This document shows, one piece after another, positions 23,312 to 34,582 of a stretch of 64,000 bases of DNA. The position numbers and the translations under genes were made by a program. Location of the stretch: positions 2,446,506-2,510,505 of the forward strand of contig RPFO01000002.1 of assembly GCA_009746045.1 (NCBI GenBank), written 5' to 3'. Under the pieces are notes generated by a model, which did no database searches, had not been told where the DNA came from, and saw nothing but the letters and a program-made list of their open reading frames with translations. Positions within the stretch are counted from its first letter, which is position 1. Every line of letters starts with the position of its first letter. The stretch comes from Mesostigma viride. Its lineage: Eukaryota > Streptophyta > Mesostigmatophyceae > Mesostigmatales > Mesostigmataceae.

Positions 23312-23982
23312 GTGCTTTGGTCCTAGTATGGACCATAAGTAATTATTAGGTTGGTTTGTGGGCATTATGATGCCAAGTGCTAACTGACTGATATTTATAG
23401 CAGCGAGTTGGATACCATTTAAGGGTAAGCACTTTGGTGCTCCGTGACTCCCTGCAACGGGAGCACGTAATTAATGGGGCAGTCTTACTGCATCCGCTAT
23501 GCTTTTGCTACTTCCTAGCGTATATTTGCACCTGCACAGACTGTTGCCGCCTGCACTGCATCATGATGCCGTAGCCCTCAGTGGCCTGCCCACGTACTAG
23601 CTAGTGAGGCGGTGAGAGAACTCTAGGGCACCCTCCCTCCTTCCCGTTGTGTATGAGGGGTTGAAGCTAAGCTAAGGTTCCTTTATTGGTACCCACGTGA
23701 CGCAGTCTAACTGAACTTAACTAATTCATATACCTATGGCGCGGAGGTGCACGTGGACACCATGACGCAGGAGGTCAGTGGAGGCTCGGCTCGATGGAGC
23801 CGTCATGCACCAAGATGTTAATTACGCCGGGCGCGCTTTGTATTCCATACAACATGGCTAATGCACATTATTAACAATGAGGATTTGTGCGCAGATTTAC
23901 CCTTAGTTTCTAACATCCTTAGGCACGGTCGCATGGTGGGCATAGGGTGTGGCAAGGTTGTGTCCCGTGTCCCCATCAAAAT
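23312..23982. other. Mixed retrotransposon debris
   Basis: Contains short pieces matching the LINE at 39.3-43.8 kb: CACGTGACGCAGTC near 23695, and at ~23850-23980 a decayed NNEDLCADLPLVSNILRHGR-like stretch that jumps to a WQGCVLSP-like sequence. No intact gene. Confidence 0.6.
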
Positions 23983-26960
23983 TAATTAAATTAAATTATA
24001 ATAACCTTGATGCCTCCGTTGGGAGATCATGTAGCACATATTCGTTATAATGCATGCTGATGGTGATGGGTGGGGGTGAGCAAACCCGCGAAACCTAACT
24101 AAGCTAACTCTAAGCGTCTAAGCAAAGCAAAGCAAAGCAAAGCAAAGCAAAGCAAAGCAAAAATCCTAGCTACTGGACGTCAGCAAAGCGCCCCTTCCTC
24201 CTGGGGGGGGCTTGCCCACCGGGGCCGGGCTGGCGTGTGGGCCTGGACAATGGTCTGCCACCTCTTCTTGTCAAGCAGTCCAAGCAAGAGAGAGGGAGTA
24301 AATGCGGTAATCAAACTAGGCTAGCTGGGACCACTAGGTCGGCCAGCAACTGATCTGTATACAGTTCATGGCAGGTCTATCAACCCGTCTGGGCCTTTTC
24401 CTTGGGGCCACTGACCCGGCCAGGTCAGGATATGCCGCCCTGGCTGGCCAAGCCGCTGGCGGCCGGGCCGGCCAGACCGAGGGCGGTGTTTACTGCACCT
24501 GACTGGTGCGAGCAAGATGTCCTACGCTGCATGCCTAATCTCATCGGTCAGTAATACGGGGCACTAATACCCTAATATACAACAACTCTAACGACCTATG
24601 CGTGGAAAACCCTACAGTATACATTCAGGACCTGTCGGAGCATCCTCAGTGTAGACCTTGCCGTTCAGCCGCCGGGGTGACCAGCTTGTCTGTGAGCGTC
24701 CATGCCTTGGCGCCGCAGGAAAGCACCGTGAGGACCAGGACCTTGAAGAGCACGCACTTGCAGTCCTCGCCCAGGTCCTTCAAGTGCCGGTAGGTGTTGA
24801 GCGAGCGGACTGCCTGGCCCACTGGCCAGGCCAATGCGGGTGTCCACATCGTCGGCGGTGTCAGGGAGCATGCTCCCCTGGCAGTTAATTGTTTGAAGTG
24901 ATCACGGAACGGGACCTCAGTCCCGTCTAGCAGCCGCGGGAGGGGAGCGCGCGACTGGTAGCCCCAATCACAATTGCATCAGTTTTGACACTAATCTCTG
25001 GAGAACCCACCGCCCGTACGTGCCCCCATGCAAGCCTAGGCTGAGTCCAGCCAGGTCTGAATGTGCTCGGGGCGCTTCATGAGGGTGGTATCATCCGTAT
25101 AAATCATGCAGGTCGGACAGGCGGTAATCAGGGCCACCACCGCCCTCCTTGCCGCGATTGTTATTAAGGATGTCCAAGCCAGGCTCGAACCGAAGCGGTA
25201 GAGCGTGCACGTCACTGGCGCATGACATGATCCACGATTGACAATAATGAACAGATATGGGGACAGGACACAACTTATTAAGTCGCCACACCCCGTTGTG
25301 AAGGGGGAATGGTGGGGTGGTGGGCCTTCGATCCGCAGGCCGCACTACTGCCATGCAGGCAGCCTGTGAACCCTCATACATCCGGTGAATGGCAGCAATA
25401 AAGGCTGCTGGCACGCGAATCATCCAGAGCTAGGATGGCCCGAAAGAGCCTCCCAGAGGACGGTGTCAAAAGCTTTGATGTAGTCAACAAAAATGAAGAC
25501 AAGCGGAAAACCATCAGGGCATATGCGACGCACCTCCTCAACCAGCCGGCGCGCGACAAACACAGCCATGACAGTGCTACGGCCACTACGGAAACCCACC
25601 TGAGACTCAGCCCGGGACGTGTCAGGGTCCATGCAGCGCAGCGCGGAGCCTGTGTAGCATCATGCGCAGTGAAAACCTTCAGCACGACGCTCTGGAGGCA
25701 GACACCCCGATAGTGACAGGGGCCAGCAGCAGAACGCTTCTTGTACAGCATTACTCGGATGGCCGTCTGCATGCCACTCAGCAGGCGGAGGCTCATCAGA
25801 GAGCAGAACACGGTTGCAGAACGCCAGCAGAAGCTCCCGCACCGCCAGGTCAGGGGTCTTGAGCATGCAGCTCGGCTGAAAGGTGGTCGGCACCGACTGC
25901 CGCATCAGTCGCACTGCAAGCGAGCAAGGGCACCATCCTATTCCGGCTCCATATTGAAGCATAGCGAGGGGTGGATGACGTCGTTGGTGGCAAGGCAACC
26001 CTCCTTCGAGGCGGGGAATTGGTAGTCCGTGGCCGAGGAGGGCGCCGCTGCAGGCGGCGGGGGGGTGTCCAGCAGCACCAACTTTATAGACAAGCGGCGG
26101 TCTCCGGGGGTAAAGTGGCAGGGGGGGGGGGGCGCGAGCCCCACCTGTCAAGGAAGTTACATTGTGCCGCCAGTGCCGGCCAACCAGCGGTCAAGGCTGA
26201 CCGGCGCCGCGCCGTCCCCCGTGTACTCCACCGGGGTGGCACCCCGGGCAGCGCTGCCGCCGGCCGCCGAGCCGGTCGAGGTGGTATGTACCACGTACAT
26301 TTCCTCAATGCCCTGGCCGGTTGCGAGCTTGGCAGGCCTTAGCATCCGCGATCGCCAGCTTCGCATCGATGCACTGGGCCGCCTCTGCGTCCTGAGCATT
26401 TGTGTAGTATGTAGGCCTCCACAAAGGCGGCCTTGAGCACCGGTTTCAGCAGCGGGTCCCGGTTACGCCCTTGAGGCGGTGCCGGGAGGCCAGGACCTTG
26501 GGGTCCTGTCAGTATAGAGCGGGCGGGGTCGTCGGCGGGGCATGGCCGGCAGTTGCCGGGACCGTCGCCAGCAGCGGGGCGCGGGCCGCAAAGCCCACAA
26601 AAATGGCAGCGTTGGGAGCACCCTGGGCCAGCGCGCGTCGACGTCAGCCTGAGCCCCTAGTGCCCTCCAGGTACGCCCGCCGGCACGGCGGTTCCGCTCC
26701 GAGTGGTTGGCGTCCCTCCAGTCCTCGAGGTCGGCCCGCGGACCGGGGGTAGCGCAGTCCAGTCAGGGCGGACCACTTGGGTGCGCGGCGCTTGGGGGCC
26801 TGGAACCGGAGCCAGGTGCATGATGAGGGACCGCTGCACGTCGCGTAGCAGCGCCGCCGGTGGTGTCGGCTGCGGAGGTGAGGTGCAGCGGCATCGGCAG
26901 CGGCATCCGCTGCGGCATCGGTGGTCGCCAGCGGCTTGCAGAGATCGGGGCAACAGGTAA
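23983..26960 (-). pseudogene. Decayed LINE copy, antisense
   Basis: Begins at its 3' tail (AAATTAATTAAATTAAATTA) followed by the reverse complement of the LINE 3' UTR (CCGTTGGGAGATCATGTAGC). A (GCAAA)n stretch lies at 24118-24163. Leftward reading shows RT pieces in shifting frames: LPDTADDVDTRIGLA, FIFVDYIKAFDTVLWEAL, QVGFRSGRSTVMAVFVARR, YRGVCLQS. Stops and frameshifts throughout. Closest in the window to the copy at 37.2-39.3 kb. Confidence 0.85.
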
Positions 26961-27639
26961 GGATGCAGGCAGCTCTGAGCAGGTCATCTTCCCATGCAGT
27001 TCTGCCATTTGGAGGGGTCTTCTGTCATACCCAGCTCGCCAGTTCTGGGGTGTCAGATTTGGTCGTTGGCGTCGTAGCGGTTTTTAAGGATGTATTTCAC
27101 CGTCCGCGACCGACATGCTGAAAAGGACAGCAATATGTCGGCCGGCTGCAGGCGAGTGCTGATGCTTGTGTATGTTTTTAATTAAAACAGTTAGCAGAGG
27201 GAGCAGGCGGTGGGGTTGCTGGCGTTGGGTTGGCATCGACGGTCGCCGGCCATAGAAACGGCTTCCATGTTTCGTGGCCGTTTGGTATGTAGCGTCGGTA
27301 GCGGTGATGGCGCCGGCAATTGTTTGCTTTCCTCAAGAACGGTGTCCAACGTGCGAGCGTCATGCAAGAGCTGAAGACGTTGCCGGGGCATCCATACATA
27401 GCTACGATCAATATCATGTATACTATGTCGGAGTCGCACTCGCACTAAGTCATGTGCTGAATGCCGCCATATATCGAGCAAAAGATCGATAAAAAGATCG
27501 ATGTCTGCTGGGCAGGCCGGTGTCAATAGCTTTATATTACGAAATCGGGGGCTAAGGCTGCAGAAAACTATATCGGCGTGTTCGTCATCAAAAGGCAAGT
27601 CTAATGCAATCAACCCGACCCTCCTGTCCCGACTCCCGA
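26961..27639. other. Spacer between two LINE copies
   Basis: Contains the 140-codon minus-strand frame described separately and TTTTTAATTAAAAC at ~27175. No other structure. Confidence 0.4.
27191..27613 (-). other. Unassigned 140-codon open frame
   Basis: Open frame on the minus strand without an ATG at its 5' end (starts TTG); contains IALDLPFDDEHADIVFC and LLLDIWRHSAHDLVRVRLR. Amino-acid composition is protein-like, but it lies between retrotransposon pieces and no family is recognised. May be an exon, a retroelement relic or chance. Confidence 0.2.
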
Positions 27640-27810
27640 CCCTGTCCCCATACCTCAGTGTTCATTATTGTCGTGGATCACGCCAGGCAAGTGCGCGCAT
27701 ATTGCCGCTACTTAGGGGTTCGAGCCTGGCTTGGACATCCTTAACTACGTCCGCAGTGAGGGAGGCGGTGCATGGCCCTGCATGGCTATCGCCTGTCTGA
27801 CCTGATTTAT

Positions 27811-29568
27811 TGTCTAATCACCAAGAAAATGTCCTCAAATGAGGACATTTTTAAGCATGGATACCATTTGTAATAACTAACACATGTCAACACATCCATG
27901 GGTACGGTATGGAACCATGTTCATTTATGATATGTTCAAGAGTTGCAATGCTTAACATCCATGAAATATGCTCATTGTATAATTGTTTACCATTTATGAA
28001 TGCAGGGGGGTCGCTACACGAGTGACCAAATAGCACTCAAGTCAAAAATATGCCAAGAAAGAAGGCATGGCCAGGTCATGGCTGGCCCTGAAAATGCACC
28101 CAGGGTGCCCACAACATGTCTACGTTACACCCTCGCAGTCCTAGACCCTGCAGCCTGCCAGGGGGGGGGACAAAATGTAACTGGCAGCCAGGGACCATGG
28201 TGCAGGCCAAACAGCAGGTGTAAAGCTAGCTCAGTCCAACGAGTGAAATATGAAGCAAATACTTGCCAAGGTTACGTCCATGATCGTTAGTAGAGGCTCG
28301 GCTGCCACCACGGTGCTAAACCATGATGCTGAACCCTTACGTTATGTATGAAACATATACTGCAAAGAGGCACAAGTTGTAACACAAGCACAATGTAAAC
28401 ATGACAAGCTCAAGTTTCCAAGCCAGTCTTGATCACTTGGACATGAGTTGAAGCATTAGAAACATATGGGCAACATACCAGCAAGCCTTGAAAAACTTCT
28501 CAGCAACAAGGCAGTATATGTGTTGAATCAAACTACCACATCGCAATTAAGCACAGCGACTTCTAGTTGCTGCTGTTTTGATAACGCAAGGCCGTTTACC
28601 TTTTCAGTGACGCAACGGGAAAAGAAAGTACTGCCCAGCAAACTTCCGTTATTCCCCGGACATAAACGTAATCAAAAACACGAAGTTGGGCATTGAAAGC
28701 AACCGGAATGATCACGTCTGCGAGAGTTATAGGTTACAATCCGCTTAACACGCTTACTTAGAACGATGCGGTTGAGAATGACAGCCGGAACCTTGTTCTT
28801 GACGTGCGCCCAGGCCGCCAGCTGCGCGGGCCAGCTCAAGAAATATATATTAAAGGACGGTGACGCGTGGGAAGCACCCAGCCTTGCGGCAAAAGAAAAA
28901 TATGGCTCGCGCTCGCCCTGGTTTTCGCCAGGCGCGACTGCGACATCACGACGAAAAAATAGAGACTGTTTGACGCATGCAACTGCCCAGGTCCCTCTTC
29001 TCCCCATGTCGCCCATAAGCCCAGAAGCGTACCATAACCCATACTCGCGATATCCGCAGCGTCTGGGCGGAAAAAGAAATTGTAAAACCGAACTGCGAAC
29101 TGACCTATCATGCGATCTACGTAGCTCTCAGATTTTCTTCAACCATGCCAAAATCCGTTCATGAACAAAAATTTCGACATATACAAAGCACCTGCACGTG
29201 AAGAATAGCATCTTCGAAATCACTAGATGACGATCTAAAATGCTGTCTTCGTCCGGGGCAAAATAATTCCCTACAACATTCAGGCAAGCCTCGGAACTGG
29301 CACGACCCCATAGCCGCCACTCGACAAAACACTCGATTGCATTGCGATGTTCTTGCTATTGTAGGTACTTTTCGTCGCCTCATATTTTCCAGGTACGGTC
29401 GACCCCTGTCGACCCCAGGGGCTTGGCGCGCTCAGTACCTATCCCAGTTTCGCGCCAAAACCCACCAAGTGACCCTAGGACCAAATTTGGCGCCAAAACC
29501 GCGCCCCTGACCCCCCCCGTCTCAAACGAGGACTATGTCCTCAAATGAGGACATTTGGTTTTTGGACA
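27811..29568. mobile_element. 1758-bp TGTC...GACA element with 4-bp TTAT duplication (solo LTR or TIR element)
   Basis: Precisely bounded because it interrupts a LINE: TTAT at 27807-27810 and 29569-29572, with the LINE reading GATTTATGCGG when closed up. Ends are TGTCTAATCACCAAGAAAAT and, inverted, TGTCCAAAAACCAAATGTCC. Both ends carry the near-palindrome ATGTCCTCAAATGAGGACAT. It has no transposase, gag or RT; open frames at 28672-29016 (-) and 28766-29164 (+) have no recognised motif. TG...CA ends and a 4-bp duplication fit a solo LTR; the longer inverted ends fit a cut-and-paste element. Confidence 0.82.
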
Positions 29569-29990
29569 TTATGCGGATAATAATACCACCCTCATGCCCG
29601 AGCACATACATATTGATCATGGAACTGGCTGCAGACTGTCTGGGCTCGGAGGCGCGGGCGGTGGGGCTGGAGATTAGCGTAAAAACTGAGACAATGGTGA
29701 TTGGTGCTACCACTCGCCCGCTGCTCCCGCAATTACTGCTCGACGGGCTGAGGTCCCGTTCCGTGATCACTTCAAACTCGGCTGGGGAGCATGCTCCCTG
29801 ACACTGCTGGCGATGTGGACACCCCCATCGGCCTGGCCTGGGCCAGGCTCCGCCTTGCTCAACACCTACTGGCACTCGAAGGACCTTGGCGATCGAGGCT
29901 CAGGCACCGCAAGCGAGTGCTCTGTAAGGTCTTGGTTCTCATGGTGCTCACCTTCGGCGCCGAGGCATGGACGCTCACGGACAAGCTGGT

Positions 29991-32210
29991 TGTCAAAATA
30001 TTCTATAGAATGTGTTGACCAGATTCCTATTTATACTTCCAATCACCTATATATTTTGCAGGTGTCGGAGTAGAGTTCCGGTCTTATGAAGCTTCCTCTT
30101 GGTGAACAAAATGAGGCGATTTCAATGATATAATTCGCGTCTTTATTGTCCCCATATCCCGGCTAGCGGCCCTTGTACAAGGCCAGCTGCCATGGCTGCT
30201 CAAGTAGTGCTTAACATTAAGGAGCAAGAGGTCACAGCTATATGCTACGTTGCGCACAAAGCACAAGTCACGAAACAAGCAATATCCGCCGTTAGATGTC
30301 TGGCGGCGCACTGCTGAACATCGGATGCATAGAGCACATTGTCGCGTGCCGGTCCATTACGTTCTTATTTACGCGCGGGTAAACTATTGTGACGTGACTT
30401 TTACGTCCGTGGAACCCTTGCGGTTTACTTTACCGCTTTGTCTTGGCGCCGCGCCGCGGAATCACGTGTCCGTTGAATCGTCGGCGGATCTTCTGAATTT
30501 GTCCAAGTGCGAGTGCGTTCGCATTTGCGGCAGTGGGCTAAGGGGGGATTTGGGCTACCGGTCGTCACCAGGGCAGTCTAGGCGCTGGCGCGCGCCACTA
30601 AGGCAGGCCAGGCATGTTGGGCTGGCTGCCGGCCCAGTGATCACGTGCTCTGCCAGGACTACAGCGAGGGACACCAGACTTTGTGGAGAACGACCAGGGC
30701 TACACGTGAAACGTCGCGAACGGTCAGCACGCTTTGAGCAGCGGTGCCTGAGATGGCCGGCAATTTAGCCTGGTTAATTTCTGATTGCGGCAGCGCTTTT
30801 TAGTGTTGCAAAATATCTACAAGTTGTTTAGCTCGTGCTTGGACAGATTTGTTCATGAGATTTGGTTTGTGTCAGGCAAGCACCAGCTGATCTAACGTTA
30901 AAAAGCGCATGCTAGATTTGCGGCACCTTGTTCAGCGTATTTTGGTTGTCACTGGCTGATGTCATGTTGGAAAGGTTAGCTTGCGCAGGTTAAAAGGATG
31001 AACAGTCGGCCATTGTGGTCGTTGTTCGTTCAGTTTTCACTTCACAACGACGCAGTTGTCTTCATGTGATTAACTAGTAGAACAACCCGGCCGCAACCTC
31101 CGTGATGGTTGCGAGATTGTTTTCATGGGTCGAGGCGAGCTAATAGGCATACAAGTTAAGCCTTTTTGGATTTGTCTCGAGGACAGTCGTCGCAGGGACT
31201 GCCAGTATGGTAGATTCGCCTGGGCACTGTCGGTAGCTTAGGGTGAGAGCGGTTGGCTGGGTGTTGGCATACATCCGGACAAGGCCAACTTCCGTAAGGA
31301 GAGCGGGTAGCGGATGTTCATGGTATTGGACATGCCGGACTTGTTTGCTCGAAGCTAGGCAGGCCAGGGGCTGGAATTAGCCAGTCTTTCTTGTTGATGA
31401 ACATTGGTTTTGGCTAAAATGTATTCTCAATTTTATTTGTGAATAACAAAATCTTGTTAAGCGTTATGTCATAAAGGTCGGTAGGAACTGCTCTTGCAAC
31501 GGGTGGCTGCCAGTGGGGCAGAGCCCACACATCATCTTCCGTAGTGAAAAGGGAGGCCTACTGAGCTTGGCTGACCTTGTTTGACTATGCTAGGGAGGCA
31601 TAGAGCCATGTTATTTGGTTCCCTGAATTTATAATTGGTCTTTGCCCGCATGGTAATTGCAGTGGATATGCATTTAGACCGCGCATGGGGCCAAGGGGGA
31701 AGGCTTCTGCACGGTAGGCGACAACATGCATAACATGCATGCACAAGCTAAAGGACCAAGGTTGCAGCGCCGGCGCCACTATACTCTACCATGTTACTAT
31801 ATCTGATTTCTTTCTAGTGGCGCGGCTCATGCTGCTCGGCTCAACTTAGGTGTAAGAATTACAAGTGCAATCGGCGCGGCGCGACGCCAGGACTAAACGC
31901 CACAATGGTACGCATGGGAAAAATGTCAAAGTACCCATGCGGTGCATCAAGACTCAGTAGAAGAAAAGTGGTACGACTGTCGGACGTCACAGCTAGTCCA
32001 TCATATCGTCCGTGTAACAAAGTAGAAAATATTCCGTGCGGTTAAGTACAACAACATGCCCCAAGCCTAAACTATTAATTCAAGTGTGCCATAAATTAGG
32101 CGTACGATGGGTGCAATTAAGTAGCGATGCAACCCAACCGTCGGCTGAAAAATAATTGGTCACACTTAATCCAGCTAGCTATTCGGGCATAAGTGTCTAT
32201 ACCGCTGACA
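29991..32210 (-). repeat. 3' LTR, interrupted by another element
   Basis: LTR sequence in two pieces, 29991-30339 and 31724-32210; the ACAT target is duplicated around the insertion at 30340-31723. On the sense strand the internal side (32211-32217) reads GGGGGTG, a short polypurine tract. Confidence 0.9.
30340..31723. mobile_element. 1384-bp TGTC...GACA element inside the LTR, with ACAT duplication
   Basis: Bounded exactly by comparison with the uninterrupted LTR at 33755-34582 (AGAGCACATGCATAAC). ACAT occurs at 30336-30339 and 31724-31727. Ends TGTCGCGTGCC and GGTAGGCGACA are imperfect inverted repeats. No coding capacity recognised. As for 27811-29568, a solo LTR is the simplest reading and a TIR transposon the alternative. 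It is the youngest layer of the stack. Confidence 0.85.
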
Positions 32211-32377
32211 CACCCCCGTGCCAGGATAGCTCAGCACAACAGGTATACATGTAATACATGTCTCAGGTACAGTGGGTCCAGCTGGATTGTCCTGCGGTAA
32301 ATCACCCCCGTGCTGTATACACAAACATGTTGTCAAACAAGTCGTTTCCTGTAGCCACCCAGGTGGGGTATAATGAC

Positions 32378-33325
32378 TCAGAGAACGGTCGCCAGGTTGT
32401 CTCCTCCCGTGTCGCCGCTGGTGGTGTGGAACACAAACCCAGGTGGCACAGGGTCTGGCTCCTGTGTTGCGTGTGCTCGCTCCTTGGGTCGTAGGGATGG
32501 GGTCTTTCGCCAGCACTCGTCCTCGAGGTGACCGGGTCGCCGACAGAACTTGCAGCGCTTGCCCTTCTTCTCAGACTCAGCCCCTGTGGCGTAGGCTTGG
32601 CCTGGAGTTGTTGCAGCGGAGTCCTGCGGCTTGCTTGTGTTGGTGGTCTTGGCCCCAGGTCGAGGAATCTGATCGCTGGAAACCAGCATGTCGTAGATCT
32701 CCAGGAGCAGCTTGTGGATCTGCTCCAGGGTCATCCCCGGCAGGCGGCGGGCGGCCATGGCTGCACGGAACGCAGGCGGTAGTCCATTGATCATGCAATC
32801 GCGCCACTCGTTCCAGTCCATTGCCTCGCCCGCGTCCTCCAAGTCCTGCCGGAGGAACTTGCCACGTTGCCAGTACTGGTTGCAGGTCTCGCTCGACACT
32901 TGCAGGGAAATACGTTGGATCTCGCTCTTCTTGGCCAGTCGGTAGCTCTCGGTTTGGTAGGGCTGCCTCACCTCCGCCTGGAGTGCCTTAAACACGGAGC
33001 TGGCACGTCGGTCAGTAACCAATCGCGCCACGCGTGCCCCTCGGCCCTTCATAAGGCTGATGATGGGTGTGAGCAGCGTTTTCTCGGCAGAAATCACATC
33101 AGGGTCGTTCATGTCGGCTGTGCCGTCGATGACGTCCTTGACATTGTATGCCTCGCACCCGGTAAGTAGCATATCCTCGAACTCGCGCCAGGTGGCGTAG
33201 TCTTCAAAAGGATCGAAGCGCGTCATGCTGCGGAAGTATTTTACAACCTCCTTAGCGCCCTTCGTTCTTGGGAGCTCATCGCGTGAAGGTGGGGTATTGG
33301 ACGCACCACCACTGCGTGTGTTCAT
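32378..33325 (-). CDS. gag: Retrotransposon Gag with CCHC zinc knuckle
   Basis: 315 codons from ATG 33325 (MNTRSGGASNTPPSRDEL) to TGA 32378; the frame stays open upstream to about 33475 without an ATG. The middle is a helical Gag-like region (YATWREFEDMLLTGCEAYNV, LRQDLEDAGEAMDWNEW, INGLPPAFRAAMAARRLPGM), and the C-terminus has CKFCRRPGHLEDEC (residues ~258-271), CX2CX4HX4C. It should package the element's RNA into particles. No stop or frameshift disrupts it, consistent with a recently mobile element. Confidence 0.85.
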   Translation of the reverse strand: MNTRSGGASNTPPSRDELPRTKGAKEVVKYFRSMTRFDPFEDYATWREFEDMLLTGCEAYNVKDVIDGTADMNDPDVISAEKTLLTPIISLMKGRGARVARLVTDRRASSVFKALQAEVRQPYQTESYRLAKKSEIQRISLQVSSETCNQYWQRGKFLRQDLEDAGEAMDWNEWRDCMINGLPPAFRAAMAARRLPGMTLEQIHKLLLEIYDMLVSSDQIPRPGAKTTNTSKPQDSAATTPGQAYATGAESEKKGKRCKFCRRPGHLEDECWRKTPSLRPKERAHATQEPDPVPPGFVFHTTSGDTGGDNLATVL

Positions 33326-33405
33326 GGTGTACAAGAGGTAAAACAGGCGCTCCTCGCGCGGAAAGAAAGACTCGCAGCGGTGAAATAAAATGCGCCTTGG
33401 AAAGC

Positions 33406-33642
33406 TCACTCGAAAACAATGCCCTTTTCTTCCTTTAGATGCTTCAAATAGCTCAGTAACAAGGTGTTTAGCCACAGATAGTCAATTGGGCAATCTGGGT
33501 TGGTTTCTCTGATGCCCTTTATGATCTCTTCTGTCCACTGCTGCGCCTTAGCAGGGTTGATAAACGCTGATATTTTCCGCCCCTGAAATTCAATAGTTAC
33601 TGTGGCAAAATCTGGCTGATCAGGCCCCTCCTCTGTGCTCAT
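33406..33642 (-). CDS. Small ORF upstream of Gag in the LTR element
   Basis: 78 codons, ATG 33642 (MSTEEGPDQPDFATVTIEFQ) to stop 33406, between the primer binding site and the gag ATG. It overlaps the upstream extension of the gag frame in another register. Could be a separate leader protein or the original N-terminus of Gag separated by a frameshift; no family recognised. Confidence 0.45.
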   Translation of the reverse strand: MSTEEGPDQPDFATVTIEFQGRKISAFINPAKAQQWTEEIIKGIRETNPDCPIDYLWLNTLLLSYLKHLKEEKGIVFE

Positions 33643-33740
33643 CAGTACCCTTGAAAAAGTAGGCTGGACAACTGGGCGTTTTTCTCCTTATAGGCGCTTC
33701 TTGTAGACGTTTCGTGGCTTGTGAAGGCGATTCGGAACTT

Positions 33741-33754
33741 GGCTTACGATACCA
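33741..33754 (-). promoter_or_regulatory. Primer binding site of the LTR element
   Basis: Directly after the 5' LTR on the minus strand: TGGTATCGTAAGCC. The first seven bases match the complement of the initiator-Met tRNA 3' end (TGGTATC...), the usual primer for Copia-like and many other LTR elements. This fixes the element's orientation together with gag. Confidence 0.7.
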
Positions 33755-34582
33755 TGTCAAAATATTCTATAGAATGTGTTGACCAGATTCCTATTTATAC
33801 TTCCAATCACCTATATATTTTGCAGGTGTCGGAGTAGAGTTCCGGTCTTATGAAGCTTCCTCTTGGTGAACAAAATGAGGCGATTTCAATGATATAATTC
33901 GCGTCTTTATTGTCCCAATATCCCGGCTAGCGGCCCTTGTACAAGGCCAGCTGCCATGGCTGCTCAAGTAGTGCTTAACATTAAGGAGCAAGAGGTCACA
34001 GCTATATGCTACGTTGCGCACAAAGCACAAGTCACGAAACAAGCAATATCCGCCGTTAGATGTCTGGCGGCGCACTGCTGAACATCGGATGCATAGAGCA
34101 CATGCATAACATGCATGCACAAGCTAAAGGACCAAGGTTGCAGCGCCGGCGCCACTATACTCTACCATGTATATCTGATTTCTTTCTAGTGGCGCGGCTC
34201 ATGCTGCTCGGCTCAACTTAGGTGTAAGAATTACAAGTGCAATCGGCGCGGCGCGACGCCAGGACTAAACGCCACAATGGTACGCATGGGAAAAATGTCA
34301 AAGTACCCATGCGGTGCATCAAGACTCAGTAGAAGAAAAGTGGTACGACTGTCGGACGTCACAGCTAGTCCATCATATCGTCCGTGTAACAAAGTAGAAA
34401 ATATTCCGTGCGGTTAAGTACAACAACATGCCCCAAGCCTAAACTATTAATTCAAGTGTGCCATAAATTAGGCGTACGATGGGTGCAATTAAGTAGCGAT
34501 GCAACCCAACCGTCGGCTGAAAAATAATTGGTCACACTTAATCCAGCTAGCTATTCGGGCATAAGTGTCTATACCGCTGACA
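33755..34582 (-). repeat. 5' LTR (intact, 828 bp)
   Basis: TGTCAGCGGTATAGACACTT... to ...ATAGAATATTTTGACA in element sense. Should contain the element's promoter; no TATA box assigned. Confidence 0.9.

Larger units (their letters stand above)
29991..34582 (-). mobile_element. Gag-only LTR retrotransposon (TR-GAG-like), with CTGGT duplication
   Basis: Direct LTRs at 33755-34582 (5' LTR in its own sense) and 29991-32210 (3' LTR, enlarged by an insertion), beginning TGTC and ending GACA, with CTGGT at 29986-29990 and 34583-34587. The LTRs are almost identical once the insertion is removed (832 versus 828 bp, a 4-bp indel and few substitutions), so insertion is recent. The interior is only 1544 bp and encodes Gag but no protease, integrase, RT or RNase H, so mobility would need proteins supplied in trans. 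Matches the known TR-GAG class of non-autonomous elements. Confidence 0.9.
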
